Shown here one piece after another: positions 19,008-27,328 of a stretch of DNA of 64,000 nucleotides. The DNA is from Daejeonella sp. (lineage in GTDB: Bacteria; Bacteroidota; Bacteroidia; Sphingobacteriales; Sphingobacteriaceae): assembly GCF_030684675.1 (NCBI RefSeq), contig NZ_JAUXXZ010000043.1, positions 1 through 64,000 of the forward strand. The letters are read 5' to 3'. The notes below the pieces were generated by a model, which had not been told where the DNA came from, searched no databases, and saw nothing but the letters and a program-made list of their open reading frames with translations. Position 1 is the first letter of the stretch; every line of letters begins with the position of its first letter. A program made the translations under genes and the position numbers.

Positions 19008-19682
19008 ATGCGTTTCGATATCATTACCGTATTGCCCAACCTGCTTGAAAGTCCTTTTGCCCATTCTATTTTACAGAGGGCTCAAAAAAAGGGACTTGCC
19101 GAGATTCATGTACATAATCTTCGTGATTATTCAAACAACAAGCAAAAGTCGGTTGACGATTACCAGTATGGTGGTGGCAGCGGAATGGTGATGAGTATTG
19201 AGCCCTTTGCAAACTGCATTGAGAAGCTGAGATCAGAACGTGATTATGATGAGATCATTTTTATGACACCTGATGGTGAGACGCTCAATCAAAGTATGGC
19301 CAATGAACTTTCAGATAAAAAAAATGTGATTATTCTGGCAGGTCATTATAAGGGCATCGACCAGAGGATCAGGGATATTTTTGTGACCAGGGAAATCTCG
19401 ATCGGAGATTATGTTCTTTCGGGAGGTGAATTGCCTGCTGCGGTTTTAGTGGACAGCATTGTAAGGTTATTGCCAGGTGTATTGAACGACGAAACATCGG
19501 CTTTATCCGATTCTTTTCAGGGAGAGTTGCTTGACGCACCGGTCTATACCCGTCCGTCCGACTGGCAGGGGTATAAGGTGCCCGATATTCTGTTAAGCGG
19601 ACATGAGGCAGCTATAAATGAGTGGAGGCATGAGCAGGCTCTGGAGCGCACTAAAAAGCGCCGGCCTGATTTGCTGGATTGA
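19008..19682 (+). CDS. trmD: tRNA (guanine-N1)-methyltransferase
   Basis: A 224-residue TrmD that methylates G37 of tRNAs using S-adenosylmethionine, preventing frameshifting. It starts with [17 protein letters not shown] and has [13 protein letters not shown], the AdoMet-binding trefoil-knot segment [26 protein letters not shown] and a C-terminal [19 protein letters not shown]-like region (here LLSGHE). The only suitable ATG is at 19008; the longer frame begins at TTG and adds 26 residues lacking family similarity. It is separated from rimM by 16 kb and from rplS by a regulator/kinase module. Confidence 0.96.
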   Translation: MRFDIITVLPNLLESPFAHSILQRAQKKGLAEIHVHNLRDYSNNKQKSVDDYQYGGGSGMVMSIEPFANCIEKLRSERDYDEIIFMTPDGETLNQSMANELSDKKNVIILAGHYKGIDQRIRDIFVTREISIGDYVLSGGELPAAVLVDSIVRLLPGVLNDETSALSDSFQGELLDAPVYTRPSDWQGYKVPDILLSGHEAAINEWRHEQALERTKKRRPDLLD

Positions 19683-19735
19683 ATTTAGTATTATACATTT
19701 TCCGGGGAGAGAAAATTTCAGAAACGTCACTGGTC

Positions 19736-20098
19736 TCAGATCTGTTTAGCCTTGCCCAGCAATTCAATAATCTTCTCCTTGTCTTTCAGCTGACTTTTAA
19801 GAGTGTTTATCAACTCTTTACAGGAGTTCAGCTCATTTTTCATACTTATATAGTGAGCATCTTCCTCCCCAAGCGTATTCTTTGGGATCCATCCTTCATT
19901 ATCTGAACTTTCTTCAAAAAATTCGGAAACGGGAATATCTAATATATTAGCCATCCGTTTCAAATCTGTGTATTTTATTGAGCCCCTGGTAAGGCCTAGT
20001 TTCAATCCGTCGAATGTTTTTCCCATTTCCATTGCCAGCCAGCTTAACGAACGATTGCGCTCCTTAAGCATTTTATTGACAATTTCTTTTAAATACAT
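19736..20098 (-). CDS. XRE-family transcriptional regulator with C-terminal coiled coil
   Basis: A 120-residue protein. The N-terminal half is a Cro/CI-type helix-turn-helix (NRSLSWLAMEMGKTFDGLKLGL as the core, then DLKRMANILDIPVSEFFEE). The C-terminal third (YISMKNELNSCKELINTLKS onward) is predicted to form a short coiled coil for dimerisation. It is divergent from the HTH/kinase pair and shares with it a 124-base AT-rich region containing nested inverted repeats, so auto- and cross-regulation is likely. It is convergent with trmD. The ligand and regulon are unknown. Confidence 0.8.
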   Translation of the reverse strand: MYLKEIVNKMLKERNRSLSWLAMEMGKTFDGLKLGLTRGSIKYTDLKRMANILDIPVSEFFEESSDNEGWIPKNTLGEEDAHYISMKNELNSCKELINTLKSQLKDKEKIIELLGKAKQI

Positions 20099-20138
20099 AA
20101 TAATATCAGGAATAAAACACTACTTTTATTTGTAATAA

Positions 20139-20180
20139 TTACTAAAAAATTTCGTAAATTAGTTTACAATATTTTAGTAA
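20139..20180. promoter_or_regulatory. Nested inverted repeat in divergent XRE promoter region
   Basis: The outer arms TTACTAAAA (20139-20147) and TTTTAGTAA (20172-20180) almost share a centre with the inner arms GTAAA (20154-20158) and TTTAC (20163-20167). This geometry, between two divergent HTH genes, fits an operator for one of them. Confidence 0.5.
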
Positions 20181-20222
20181 AAATATACAAAATATTGGAT
20201 TCTAATACAGAATTAGTGGCTT

Positions 20223-20489
20223 ATGTTTAAATACCGAATCAATGAAATATTGGCCAATATGCCAATGAAAGACTATCGGAAAACGTTGAAAGTTATACCA
20301 GAGGCCATTGGTGTTTCAGCCAATACTTTTTCCAATTATCGTAATATCAAATGCAATGAAGATAAAGACATACCTCATCAAAAAGTTGTGCTGCTTGAAA
20401 AAATATTTGGGTTAAGTTCAGGCGAACTTGATAATTTCCATCTTGCTTATAAACCAATAAGACAATTACTTGATGAATATCAGATTTGA
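20223..20489 (+). CDS. Small XRE-like helix-turn-helix protein
   Basis: An 88-residue basic protein. The segment KTLKVIPEAIGVSANTFSNY reads as a helix-turn-helix followed by a Cro-like KVVLLEKIFGLSSGEL helix pair. It is just one DNA-binding domain without a sensor part. The stop is three bases before the start of the sensor kinase gene, so the two are translationally coupled. It may be the output or a co-regulator of that kinase, but no receiver domain is present and this is inference. Confidence 0.65.
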   Translation: MFKYRINEILANMPMKDYRKTLKVIPEAIGVSANTFSNYRNIKCNEDKDIPHQKVVLLEKIFGLSSGELDNFHLAYKPIRQLLDEYQI

Positions 20490-20492
20490 ATA

Positions 20493-21212
20493 ATGAGTGA
20501 AATATCAGAACCGGAAAATTATAATCGCCTGCATCTCCGCTTGCTAGAGATGATTGCACATGATGTCAAAACGCCCATGGATAGTTTGGCCATGCTACTT
20601 TCTGTCTTAAAGGGTAAAAGACTTGATGATGAAGAATACACGGTTTTTTTTGATTCGGTACAGACACATATACAATCTTCGCGAAATTTAATGCAGGATT
20701 TACTGAGTTGGGCTAAAATACGGCTGAATGGACTGGATGACCAGTATGATTTCGTTCTGATGAAAAGGATAAACTCAGACATAATCCAGTCAGTGGAATA
20801 TTTTACCAGTGAAAAAGACATATCAATATTGGATCAAACGGAAGAGGATCTTAAATCATTAATACACGTGAATTTATACCGGTTTATTGTGCGAAACCTG
20901 TTGATCAATGGCATAAAGTACAGCCACAAAAGGCAAAATATACACATTAAAGCGTATCATAATAATGGTAATCTGGAGGTAGCGGTTACTGACAAGGGGA
21001 TAGGGGTTTCCAGTGATAAGCTGGAAGAAATCTTCCGGTTCACCGGCAAGACGGATCCGGGTACTATGAATGAAAAGGGAACAGGCATTGGCCTGATGCT
21101 CTGCTATGAAATCCTGAAACAGTACGGAGGGAAGCTTTGGGCAAGAAGTGCTCTTGGGGCAGGGACGACGTTTTATTTTTCCGTCCCTGATTCAAATGGC
21201 AATAGCTTTTGA
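20493..21212 (+). CDS. Soluble sensor histidine kinase
   Basis: A 239-residue cytoplasmic histidine kinase without sensor or membrane segments. A dimerisation/phosphoacceptor helix has the H-box IAHDVKTPMDSL (about 25-36). The ATPase domain shows the N-box RNLLINGIKYS, G1 VTDKGIGVS, G2 KGTGIGLML and the final GTTFYFSVP. It is co-transcribed with the upstream HTH protein. No response regulator is adjacent, so it is an orphan whose signal probably comes through a protein partner. It lies between trmD and rplS, normally neighbours. Confidence 0.88.
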   Translation: MSEISEPENYNRLHLRLLEMIAHDVKTPMDSLAMLLSVLKGKRLDDEEYTVFFDSVQTHIQSSRNLMQDLLSWAKIRLNGLDDQYDFVLMKRINSDIIQSVEYFTSEKDISILDQTEEDLKSLIHVNLYRFIVRNLLINGIKYSHKRQNIHIKAYHNNGNLEVAVTDKGIGVSSDKLEEIFRFTGKTDPGTMNEKGTGIGLMLCYEILKQYGGKLWARSALGAGTTFYFSVPDSNGNSF

Positions 21213-21244
21213 TCCAATTCTTAAAACAAAATTTCTAATCGACT

Positions 21245-21274
21245 TGTGATATTCAATTTATTTTCCTAATATTG
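21245..21274 (+). promoter_or_regulatory. Promoter for rplS
   Basis: TTG (21245-21247), a 19-base spacer and TAATATTG (21267-21274) approximate the Bacteroidota consensus. The leader is about 45 bases. Confidence 0.5.
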
Positions 21275-21320
21275 CACTCCGATTTTTACGGGCTAAAAAT
21301 CGAATTAAGAGCTTAAAATC

Positions 21321-21668
21321 ATGGATTTAGTAAAATTTGTTGAAGAGCAGGTAGCAGTTAAAAAGCAAGTTCCTGCATTCAAAGCTGGTGATACAGTTAG
21401 TGTTCACTATAAAATTCGCGAAGGAAATAAAGAACGTATCCAGATCTATCAGGGTGTTGTTATCCAGCGTAATAGTGTGGGTGTGAATGAGACTTTTACC
21501 GTGCGTAAAATGTCAAACGGAGTGGGTGTAGAGCGTATCTTCCCTGTTAATTCCCCTAACATTGATAAAATTGACGTAAACAGTCATGGAAAAGTTCGCA
21601 GAGCGAAATTGTTCTACCTACGTGAACTTACCGGTAAGGCTGCTCGTATCAAGTCTAAAAGAGTGTAA
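21321..21668 (+). CDS. rplS: 50S ribosomal protein L19
   Basis: A 115-residue L19, located at the 30S/50S interface. Typical segments are [40 protein letters not shown] and the C-terminal [11 protein letters not shown] (here [20 protein letters not shown]). The length is normal. It has its own promoter and a strong terminator and is monocistronic here rather than co-transcribed with trmD. Confidence 0.97.
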   Translation: MDLVKFVEEQVAVKKQVPAFKAGDTVSVHYKIREGNKERIQIYQGVVIQRNSVGVNETFTVRKMSNGVGVERIFPVNSPNIDKIDVNSHGKVRRAKLFYLRELTGKAARIKSKRV

Positions 21669-21686
21669 TTTTTTTATAGGTTTATT

Positions 21687-21717
21687 GCCTCCCGGATTAT
21701 CTCCGGGAGGCTTTTTT
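21687..21717 (+). terminator. Rho-independent terminator of rplS
   Basis: The perfect 10-base arms GCCTCCCGGA (21687-21696) and TCCGGGAGGC (21702-21711), with a five-base loop, are followed by six T. Confidence 0.9.
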
Positions 21718-21841
21718 GTTTGTAAGCCTTTTTAAATGCTATAAAAAAGGAGAATATTAATTATATCCCGCTTTATTCTATTATTTTTAAATGGAACGAG
21801 ATATCAATTTGCTCATTCTCTCATTTGTTAATTTATACACT

Positions 21842-23002
21842 ATGAATACCGAGTTTCTTGAACAAATATTTTTTGGAAACAGCCTCAGAAACTATCTGTA
21901 TTTTTCTGCTATCCTGCTTTTGGGATTATTATTTAAACGGGTTTTCTCAAGATTATTGAACAGAATGATGTTCATGTTATTCAAGAGGATTGAGCCTGAT
22001 ACAGAGCCTAAGGTATTTATTGAAATGCTCTTAAAGCCTGTCGAGTTTCTCATTATTCTTGTTTTTATATATCTGTCTGTCAATCAGTTAGATTATCCAT
22101 TAAATCAGGTAATATTCAGGCGGACAAATCTCATTAATAATGTCCCTACTCTTTATGAGTTAAAAGTGGTACAGGTGGTTGATAAGCTGTTTTTACTACT
22201 TTTTATTATTTCAGCCTTCTGGATCCTGTTAAGAATTATTGATTTTGTTGCTCACGTATTTAAGTATAAGGCCTCATTAACCTTATCCAAATCGGATGAT
22301 CAGATGGTTCCTTTTGTTAAGGAACTTTCGAAGATTGTAACCGTCATCTTTGCTTTTTTTGTGGTACTGGGTTCTGTATTCAACCTCAATGTAGCAACAA
22401 TCATAGCCGGTCTCGGTATTGGAGGTATTGCAGTAGCTCTGGCTGCTCAGGATAGCCTTCAGAATCTTCTTGGATCATTTACCATCTTTGCCGACAAGCC
22501 TTTTCTGGTTGGCGATCTGGTTAGGATCGATAAGTTTGAGGGCACAGTTGAGAAAGTTGGATTCAGAAGTACGGTGATTCGTACTCTGGACAAGACTCTG
22601 GTCATTATTCCCAATAAGAAAATGGTCGACAGTCCATTGGAAAACTTAAGTCTTCGGAATCTCCGGCGAATGAAATTCAATATCGGACTCAGATACGATA
22701 CCTCTGCTGAAGTAATGAGAAAGATTTCGGAAGAGGTGCAAAAAGTTGTAAATGATCATCCGGCAACCAGTGATGATACCTTGGTCACTTTTGATTCGTT
22801 TGGCGATTCCTCTTTGAATATACAGGTACTTTATTTCATTGAAATCGTTGATTACAATGAATATATGCGTATTCGTCAGGATCTAAACTATAAGATCATG
22901 GCAATTGTAGGAGAGAATGGAGCTGATTTTGCATTCCCATCACAGACCGTTTTCCACGAATATGTCGGTGAAAAACCTACTGGTGGAGTGGATATAGTTT
23001 AA
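21842..23002 (+). CDS. MscS-family mechanosensitive ion channel
   Basis: An inner-membrane small-conductance mechanosensitive channel that relieves hypo-osmotic stress. Several N-terminal membrane helices precede the pore helix, recognised by IIAGLGIGGIAVALAAQDSL and LGSFTIFADKPFLVGDLV. A cytoplasmic vestibule domain follows (VEKVGFRSTVIRTLDKTLV, IPNKKMVDSPLENLS). The start at 21842 (MNTEFLEQIFFG) is preferred because the extra 17 residues from an upstream ATG at 21791 are not family-like, but either is possible. The stop codon lies directly against the inverted-repeat element at 23004. Confidence 0.9.
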   Translation: MNTEFLEQIFFGNSLRNYLYFSAILLLGLLFKRVFSRLLNRMMFMLFKRIEPDTEPKVFIEMLLKPVEFLIILVFIYLSVNQLDYPLNQVIFRRTNLINNVPTLYELKVVQVVDKLFLLLFIISAFWILLRIIDFVAHVFKYKASLTLSKSDDQMVPFVKELSKIVTVIFAFFVVLGSVFNLNVATIIAGLGIGGIAVALAAQDSLQNLLGSFTIFADKPFLVGDLVRIDKFEGTVEKVGFRSTVIRTLDKTLVIIPNKKMVDSPLENLSLRNLRRMKFNIGLRYDTSAEVMRKISEEVQKVVNDHPATSDDTLVTFDSFGDSSLNIQVLYFIEIVDYNEYMRIRQDLNYKIMAIVGENGADFAFPSQTVFHEYVGEKPTGGVDIV

Positions 23003-23003
23003 T

Positions 23004-23454
23004 TTAACCTGAGTTCGATAGAAGGTAGGTAAAATCAATGCGCTTATTATTTCTTTGAGAATGCTCTGGAGCCCAGATAATTTGATTTTGGAAAGCAATG
23101 CCTGTGTAATATAGGATATTTCAGCCCTTTCCTACGGTTAGTTCCGGCATAAAATTACGTTATATCCTTAAAATTACCAATTAGCCGGAAGCTACCTCCT
23201 CCGGCAAGGTTTATTTTACCTGGAGCTGTATTTCATAGGAAAATGTAGCCCGGCAAAAGGACCATATTCCATTTTTAATAAACCTGGGTGGTAGCTGTAG
23301 CATTTTGCAGCTTGATTTTCATGATATCTTTTAAATCTTCTGCAAAAAAAGGCAGAACACTTGACAGGCAAGACCGAAGAAGAACGGAACTTGCTTTTTA
23401 AAACAAGAGAAAATTATTCATTACCCAGCAAGATTTTATATCGAACCCGGGTTA
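23004..23454 (+). mobile_element. Non-coding inverted-repeat element, copy B (MITE-like)
   Basis: A roughly 450-base element bounded by TTAACCTGAGTTCGATA (23004-23020) and TATCGAACCCGGGTTA (23439-23454), which are near-perfect inverted repeats. The interior matches copy C (52580-53041, opposite strand) throughout, for example GCCCGGCAAAAGGACCAT and TTTGATTTTGGAAAGCAAT. It carries no open frame of note, so any movement would need a transposase elsewhere. Inside is a hairpin with arms TTTTGCAG (23303-23310) and CTGCAAAA (23340-23347). Confidence 0.75.
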
Positions 23455-23471
23455 TTTTATAAAATTAAGGG

Positions 23472-23510
23472 AAAAAAAAACCGGTCTGAATAAGACCGGT
23501 TATCTATTTT
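23472..23510. terminator. Bidirectional terminator
   Basis: The arms AACCGGTCT (23479-23487) and AGACCGGTT (23493-23501) are flanked by an A tract on the left and T-rich DNA on the right, so it can serve the minus-strand small gene next to it. Confidence 0.75.
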
Positions 23511-23518
23511 TATTGAAA

Positions 23519-23715
23519 TTAATTCTTTTTTGCAGGTGCTTTGGTATCTTTTTCTTCTGTTTTAGATTTGCAACAGCTCATTTTACAATCCTTACCACAC
23601 ATTTTACTTTCTTTTTTATCTGCCGGTTTTGTGTTTTGTTTTGGCTGGTCCTGAGCGCTTAGAGATAATGTTCCTGCAAGGAATGCGATCGCTAAAAATC
23701 CTGATAAATTTTCAT
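23519..23715 (-). pseudogene. Small secreted Cys-rich protein gene with one-base deletion near the start
   Basis: From the ATG at 23715 the frame closes after seven codons. Shifting by one base gives a coherent small exported protein: LSGFLAIAFLAGTLSLSAQ as signal peptide, then a Lys-rich mature part with MCGKDCKMSCCKSK and a stop at 23519-23521. Restoring a fifth A in the AAAA run directly after the start codon would give MKNLSGFLAIAF in frame, 65 residues. The four-Cys motif suggests metal binding. It may be a real deletion, phase variation in the A tract, or a sequencing error. A terminator follows. No named family recognised. Confidence 0.6.
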
Positions 23716-23731
23716 GTTTATATTGGTTAAT

Positions 23732-24409
23732 TTATTTCTTTAAATGAGCCAGAACAGTGATTCCACCTTTTACAACTTCTCCTAATCCCACTTTTATTTC
23801 TGTTCCCAAAGGTAAGAAAACGTCAACCCTTGAGCCAAATTTTATAAAGCCGAATTCCTCTCCCTGTTCTGCCGATTGTCCTTCTTTAGAATAGCAAACA
23901 ATTCTTCTTGCCAGTGCTCCAGCTATTTGACGAAACAAAACGGATACTCCCTGATTGTTTTCAATAACTACCGTTGTACGTTCATTCTCTGTAGATGATT
24001 TAGGATGCCATGCTACCAGAAATTTACCAGGATGGTATTTGAAGTATTTTACGATTCCCGAAATTGGATTTCTGTTAACATGAACATTTATTGGCGACAT
24101 AAATACAGATACCTGGATTCTTCTGTCTTTTAAATATTCGGATTCTTCCGTTTCCTCAATAACCACCACCTTGCCATCTGCTGGGCAAATTACATGACTA
24201 TCATTCTTTAAAACCTCAATATATGGGTTTCTGAAGAACTGAATAATAATAATAAACAAGGCAAAAGAAAGGATGTAAATGATCCAGCGGAACCATACGG
24301 TTTCGGGAAGAAGAAAATTAACAATAGCATTTAAGACGAATATAAATAGAATACAAAGTGCTATTGATGTATAGCCTTCTTTGTGTATGGTCATTTTTTT
24401 ATAGCTCAT
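23732..24409 (-). CDS. psd: Phosphatidylserine decarboxylase family protein
   Basis: A 225-residue enzyme that makes phosphatidylethanolamine from phosphatidylserine. Two N-terminal membrane helices (about 13-55) are followed by the catalytic domain with VICPADGKVVVIEE, the conserved SPINVHVNRNPISGIV and FGSRVDVFLPL. The Ser of FGSR is the expected self-cleavage site that yields the pyruvoyl group in this short (archaetidylserine-decarboxylase-like) subtype. The next gene on the same strand is the Cys-rich pseudogene. No phosphatidylserine synthase gene is adjacent. Confidence 0.92.
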   Translation of the reverse strand: MSYKKMTIHKEGYTSIALCILFIFVLNAIVNFLLPETVWFRWIIYILSFALFIIIIQFFRNPYIEVLKNDSHVICPADGKVVVIEETEESEYLKDRRIQVSVFMSPINVHVNRNPISGIVKYFKYHPGKFLVAWHPKSSTENERTTVVIENNQGVSVLFRQIAGALARRIVCYSKEGQSAEQGEEFGFIKFGSRVDVFLPLGTEIKVGLGEVVKGGITVLAHLKK

Positions 24410-24453
24410 TTCGCAGCGAAATTACGATTTTAGATTTAACGAAGATCAGGCAC

Positions 24454-25005
24454 TTATTTAATTTCTGTGCTTGATACTGCTCTGTAAATATCATTGAGGT
24501 TTCTTCCCAATCCATTGTAGTCAAGCCCGAATCCAACCACAAAGTCATCGGGTATTTCAAAACCTACATAACTAATCTCATCAAATTTTGTTTTTAATGA
24601 TTTAGGCTTCATCAGCAGGGTGCAGACATTGATGGAAGCCGGTTTCTCTTTGTAGATCATATCCAGCAGATAACGAAGGGTTTTTCCGCTATCAACAATA
24701 TCTTCAACCAGTATCACATCTCTGTCTTTTACTGACATTTGCAAGCCCATCTCTTCTTTAACTTTTCCTTTGCTTTTATCACCTTTATAAGATGATACTT
24801 TCACGAAAGTAACCTCAGAAGCAATGTTGATCTCTTTCATCAGATCAGCGAGGAAGATGAAGCTCCCATTTAATACGCCAATAAATACCGGTATCCGGTT
24901 TTCAAAATCCACATTTAACTGGATACCCAATAAACGGATTCGCTTTTCGATCTGATCCAATTCCAGCATCAGTTCAAAATTCTTCTCATCAATTTCTATC
25001 CTCAT
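24454..25005 (-). CDS. hpt: Hypoxanthine phosphoribosyltransferase
   Basis: A 183-residue purine-salvage enzyme converting hypoxanthine or guanine with PRPP to nucleotides. The PRPP-binding motif VILVEDIVDSGKTL is clear (about 95-108), with the early VLNGSFIFLADLM segment and the base-recognition FVVGFGLDYNGLGRNL at the C-terminus. Length and motifs are normal. It is on the same strand as the GT51 protein upstream and psd downstream, with small gaps. A -7-like TAAATTTA lies four bases before the ATG. Confidence 0.94.
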   Translation of the reverse strand: MRIEIDEKNFELMLELDQIEKRIRLLGIQLNVDFENRIPVFIGVLNGSFIFLADLMKEINIASEVTFVKVSSYKGDKSKGKVKEEMGLQMSVKDRDVILVEDIVDSGKTLRYLLDMIYKEKPASINVCTLLMKPKSLKTKFDEISYVGFEIPDDFVVGFGLDYNGLGRNLNDIYRAVSSTEIK

Positions 25006-25032
25006 GGTATAAATTTAGATATAAGGGTTTTA

Positions 25033-27165
25033 TTATTGATTTTTATTTTTTGAATCCCGCTCATTTTTTCGATGCTCCCTTCTTTCTTTCCGGCTTGGAG
25101 TATTTATTACACTTGTGTCTTTGGGTGATATTTTTAACTTATTAAGTTCTCTTACATGGACAGTATCCAGGCGTTTCCTGCCAAAGATCTCCTGCAGAAA
25201 TGTTTCCTTATCCTCTATTTCATCATCAATCAACAGACTATCAACAATAAGCGAGTCTGCGAGTGGTATTCCCGCTCTCAGACTTTCCTTTAATCTGACA
25301 TTCCAGAATCCATAGCCGGTACTATCCGCCGCTGTCATGCCCCGCCTGGCCATTATTCCCCCGATAAAGTTGAAATAAGATGAAAGGCCCGATCTTAAGC
25401 TACCATCTCCTTCAAACCTGTAAAGTCCTGATTTTGGCCTTGGAACAATACTTGCCAGAAAAATACCCTCACCAATGCTGAGTTCTGAAGGGTGCTTATT
25501 AAAATAGTACCTGGATGCTTCCCCAATCCCATAGACATTTCTTCCCCATTCAATCAGGTTGAGATAGGTTTCAAACATCCGCTGCTTAGTTGAAAGCTTG
25601 CCGCTTTCCATAATCCAGACAATAAGGATTTCTTCAATCTTTCTGGCCAGGGTTTTTTGCCGGTTCAGGTAGACATTCTTTGCAAGCTGCATTGAAATCG
25701 TACTTCCCCCTCTTTTGAAAGCCTTTGCTTTAAAATTGGTTATAATGGAACTTCGGATGGAGGCCTCAACAAAACCATTATGACTAAAAAATGAGGGATC
25801 TTCTGCTGTGAGTAAGGCATTCTTTAAATTGGGACTGATCTGATCGATCGGCACAAAATTGGGGTTCTCAGGACCTATAATTATATCACGCATTGGTTTC
25901 CCATACTCATAGGGGGTATAGACGAAAGTACTGTTGATCTTTTGAAGATTTGTTTTACCCCATTTGATAACCTTGAATCCCTCATTTCTTAATCTCGAAT
26001 TAAAAATTACACTGTCCGGATTTTGAGAATCAAGATGAAAATCGAGGTCGTATTGCAGTTTTCCGCTGACCTGAATTCCTTCCAGTGATTCGAAGAGACC
26101 TTTAGGAAAGGAATTCATTAACTCCTGTGCATCAAGCTCTTCTGTATGAAGTTTCAGCTCATAAATTTTTGATGGGCTGAGTGTATATTTTATGAAGGGA
26201 TGTATCTGAATATTTTTGAGATGGATAGTAGAAGTACTGTCAATTGCAACAAAGTTCTTCCCAAACACCATGTCTGCATCAAGAGAGGCATCCGGAACAA
26301 TAATATCATTCCCTGCAATCCTTGAATGGTTGACCAGGAGGTTTTTAACCCTCCAGGAACCGTTAACTTCCAGTTGACTTCCGCTTCGGTTTACTCCTCT
26401 CATCTCGGTCATTGCCGTATCGAAGTTCAGTTTGAGACCGAATTTCTTCTCAAGATAAGGTAGTTCTACTTTTTTATTATCAGCGAAAAGCCTCAAATCC
26501 AGCTGTTTGTCTCCCGGGTCTACGGTTCCTTCCACATGCCAGACTGACTCATTTCCATTGACTAATATGGTTGAATTCACATCTCCGCCATCAATAGTTG
26601 CACTGCGGGTGAATAAACTGACCGAACCAGAATCATCCCTGAATTTGATCTCAAAATCCCTGATATCCATATCATCAGGTATTTTGTATAATAATTGGTT
26701 GATGAGGCTATTGGCTAGTCGGGCCAGATCCAGTTCCGTTTTTTCTTCTGATTCATCCGTTTTTTTCTTCCGGAAAAGGAAATCATAATTACTTAGCGAA
26801 TCTTTTTTTACCAGATTGACTATCCCCCGATCGAGCTTGATTTCCGAAAGCTTAATATCTCCAAAAATTAAAGGAAATAGCTTTACACCTAACCGGAAGT
26901 TTAGAATCCGGGCAAGGCTATCCCGGCCGCGGGGAACTACCGTAATATTCTTAAAACTGACGCTGCTTAAGCCGACGAAACCTGCACTTTCTATTTTAAG
27001 TTCGAGATCGTACTCTTTATCGGCCTTGCTTATCGCCTTTTTGATTGCAGTGCTAAGTAATGCCTCTCGTTTTGTGTATGCAATGGCGCCTCCTATCAAT
27101 ATCAGTCCCAGAAGGCTGATTGATACAATACGGATAATTTTATACTGTTTTTTGGATATCTGCAT
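25033..27165 (-). CDS. AsmA-like/GT51 transglycosylase domain protein
   Basis: A 710-residue inner-membrane protein. After a membrane anchor (about 12-32), residues 35-400 resemble AsmA-type repeats (VSFKNITVVPRG, LGVKLFPLIFGDIKLSEIKLDR), and about 415-640 is a GT51 peptidoglycan glycosyltransferase. Hallmarks are LLTAEDPSFFSHNGF (catalytic Glu), RGGSTISMQLAKN and YLNLIEWGRNVYGIGEASRYYF. There is no transpeptidase domain. It should polymerise lipid II or a related glycan in the periplasm, possibly MtgA-like. The AsmA part hints at envelope lipid or outer-membrane linkage. The C-terminus is a Lys/Arg-rich tail. Confidence 0.88.
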   Translation of the reverse strand: MQISKKQYKIIRIVSISLLGLILIGGAIAYTKREALLSTAIKKAISKADKEYDLELKIESAGFVGLSSVSFKNITVVPRGRDSLARILNFRLGVKLFPLIFGDIKLSEIKLDRGIVNLVKKDSLSNYDFLFRKKKTDESEEKTELDLARLANSLINQLLYKIPDDMDIRDFEIKFRDDSGSVSLFTRSATIDGGDVNSTILVNGNESVWHVEGTVDPGDKQLDLRLFADNKKVELPYLEKKFGLKLNFDTAMTEMRGVNRSGSQLEVNGSWRVKNLLVNHSRIAGNDIIVPDASLDADMVFGKNFVAIDSTSTIHLKNIQIHPFIKYTLSPSKIYELKLHTEELDAQELMNSFPKGLFESLEGIQVSGKLQYDLDFHLDSQNPDSVIFNSRLRNEGFKVIKWGKTNLQKINSTFVYTPYEYGKPMRDIIIGPENPNFVPIDQISPNLKNALLTAEDPSFFSHNGFVEASIRSSIITNFKAKAFKRGGSTISMQLAKNVYLNRQKTLARKIEEILIVWIMESGKLSTKQRMFETYLNLIEWGRNVYGIGEASRYYFNKHPSELSIGEGIFLASIVPRPKSGLYRFEGDGSLRSGLSSYFNFIGGIMARRGMTAADSTGYGFWNVRLKESLRAGIPLADSLIVDSLLIDDEIEDKETFLQEIFGRKRLDTVHVRELNKLKISPKDTSVINTPSRKERREHRKNERDSKNKNQ

Positions 27166-27328
27166 GGGCTGAATTCTCCACTAAATTGAAAGATAAGCTA
27201 TTTAAGTTTGAATCACAGGCCTGACAGGTCAGTTCAAGTAAAATCCTCAAACCTATAGCAATAAGCCTTCCGCTTTTAGTAGATTTGCGATAAACTTAGT
27301 AAAAATATTTTCTCCTTTACATTCAAAA

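Noticed and set aside
23004-23454. Complete insertion sequence
   Set aside because: Terminal repeats are present but no frame resembling a transposase lies between them, so only a non-autonomous element is claimed.
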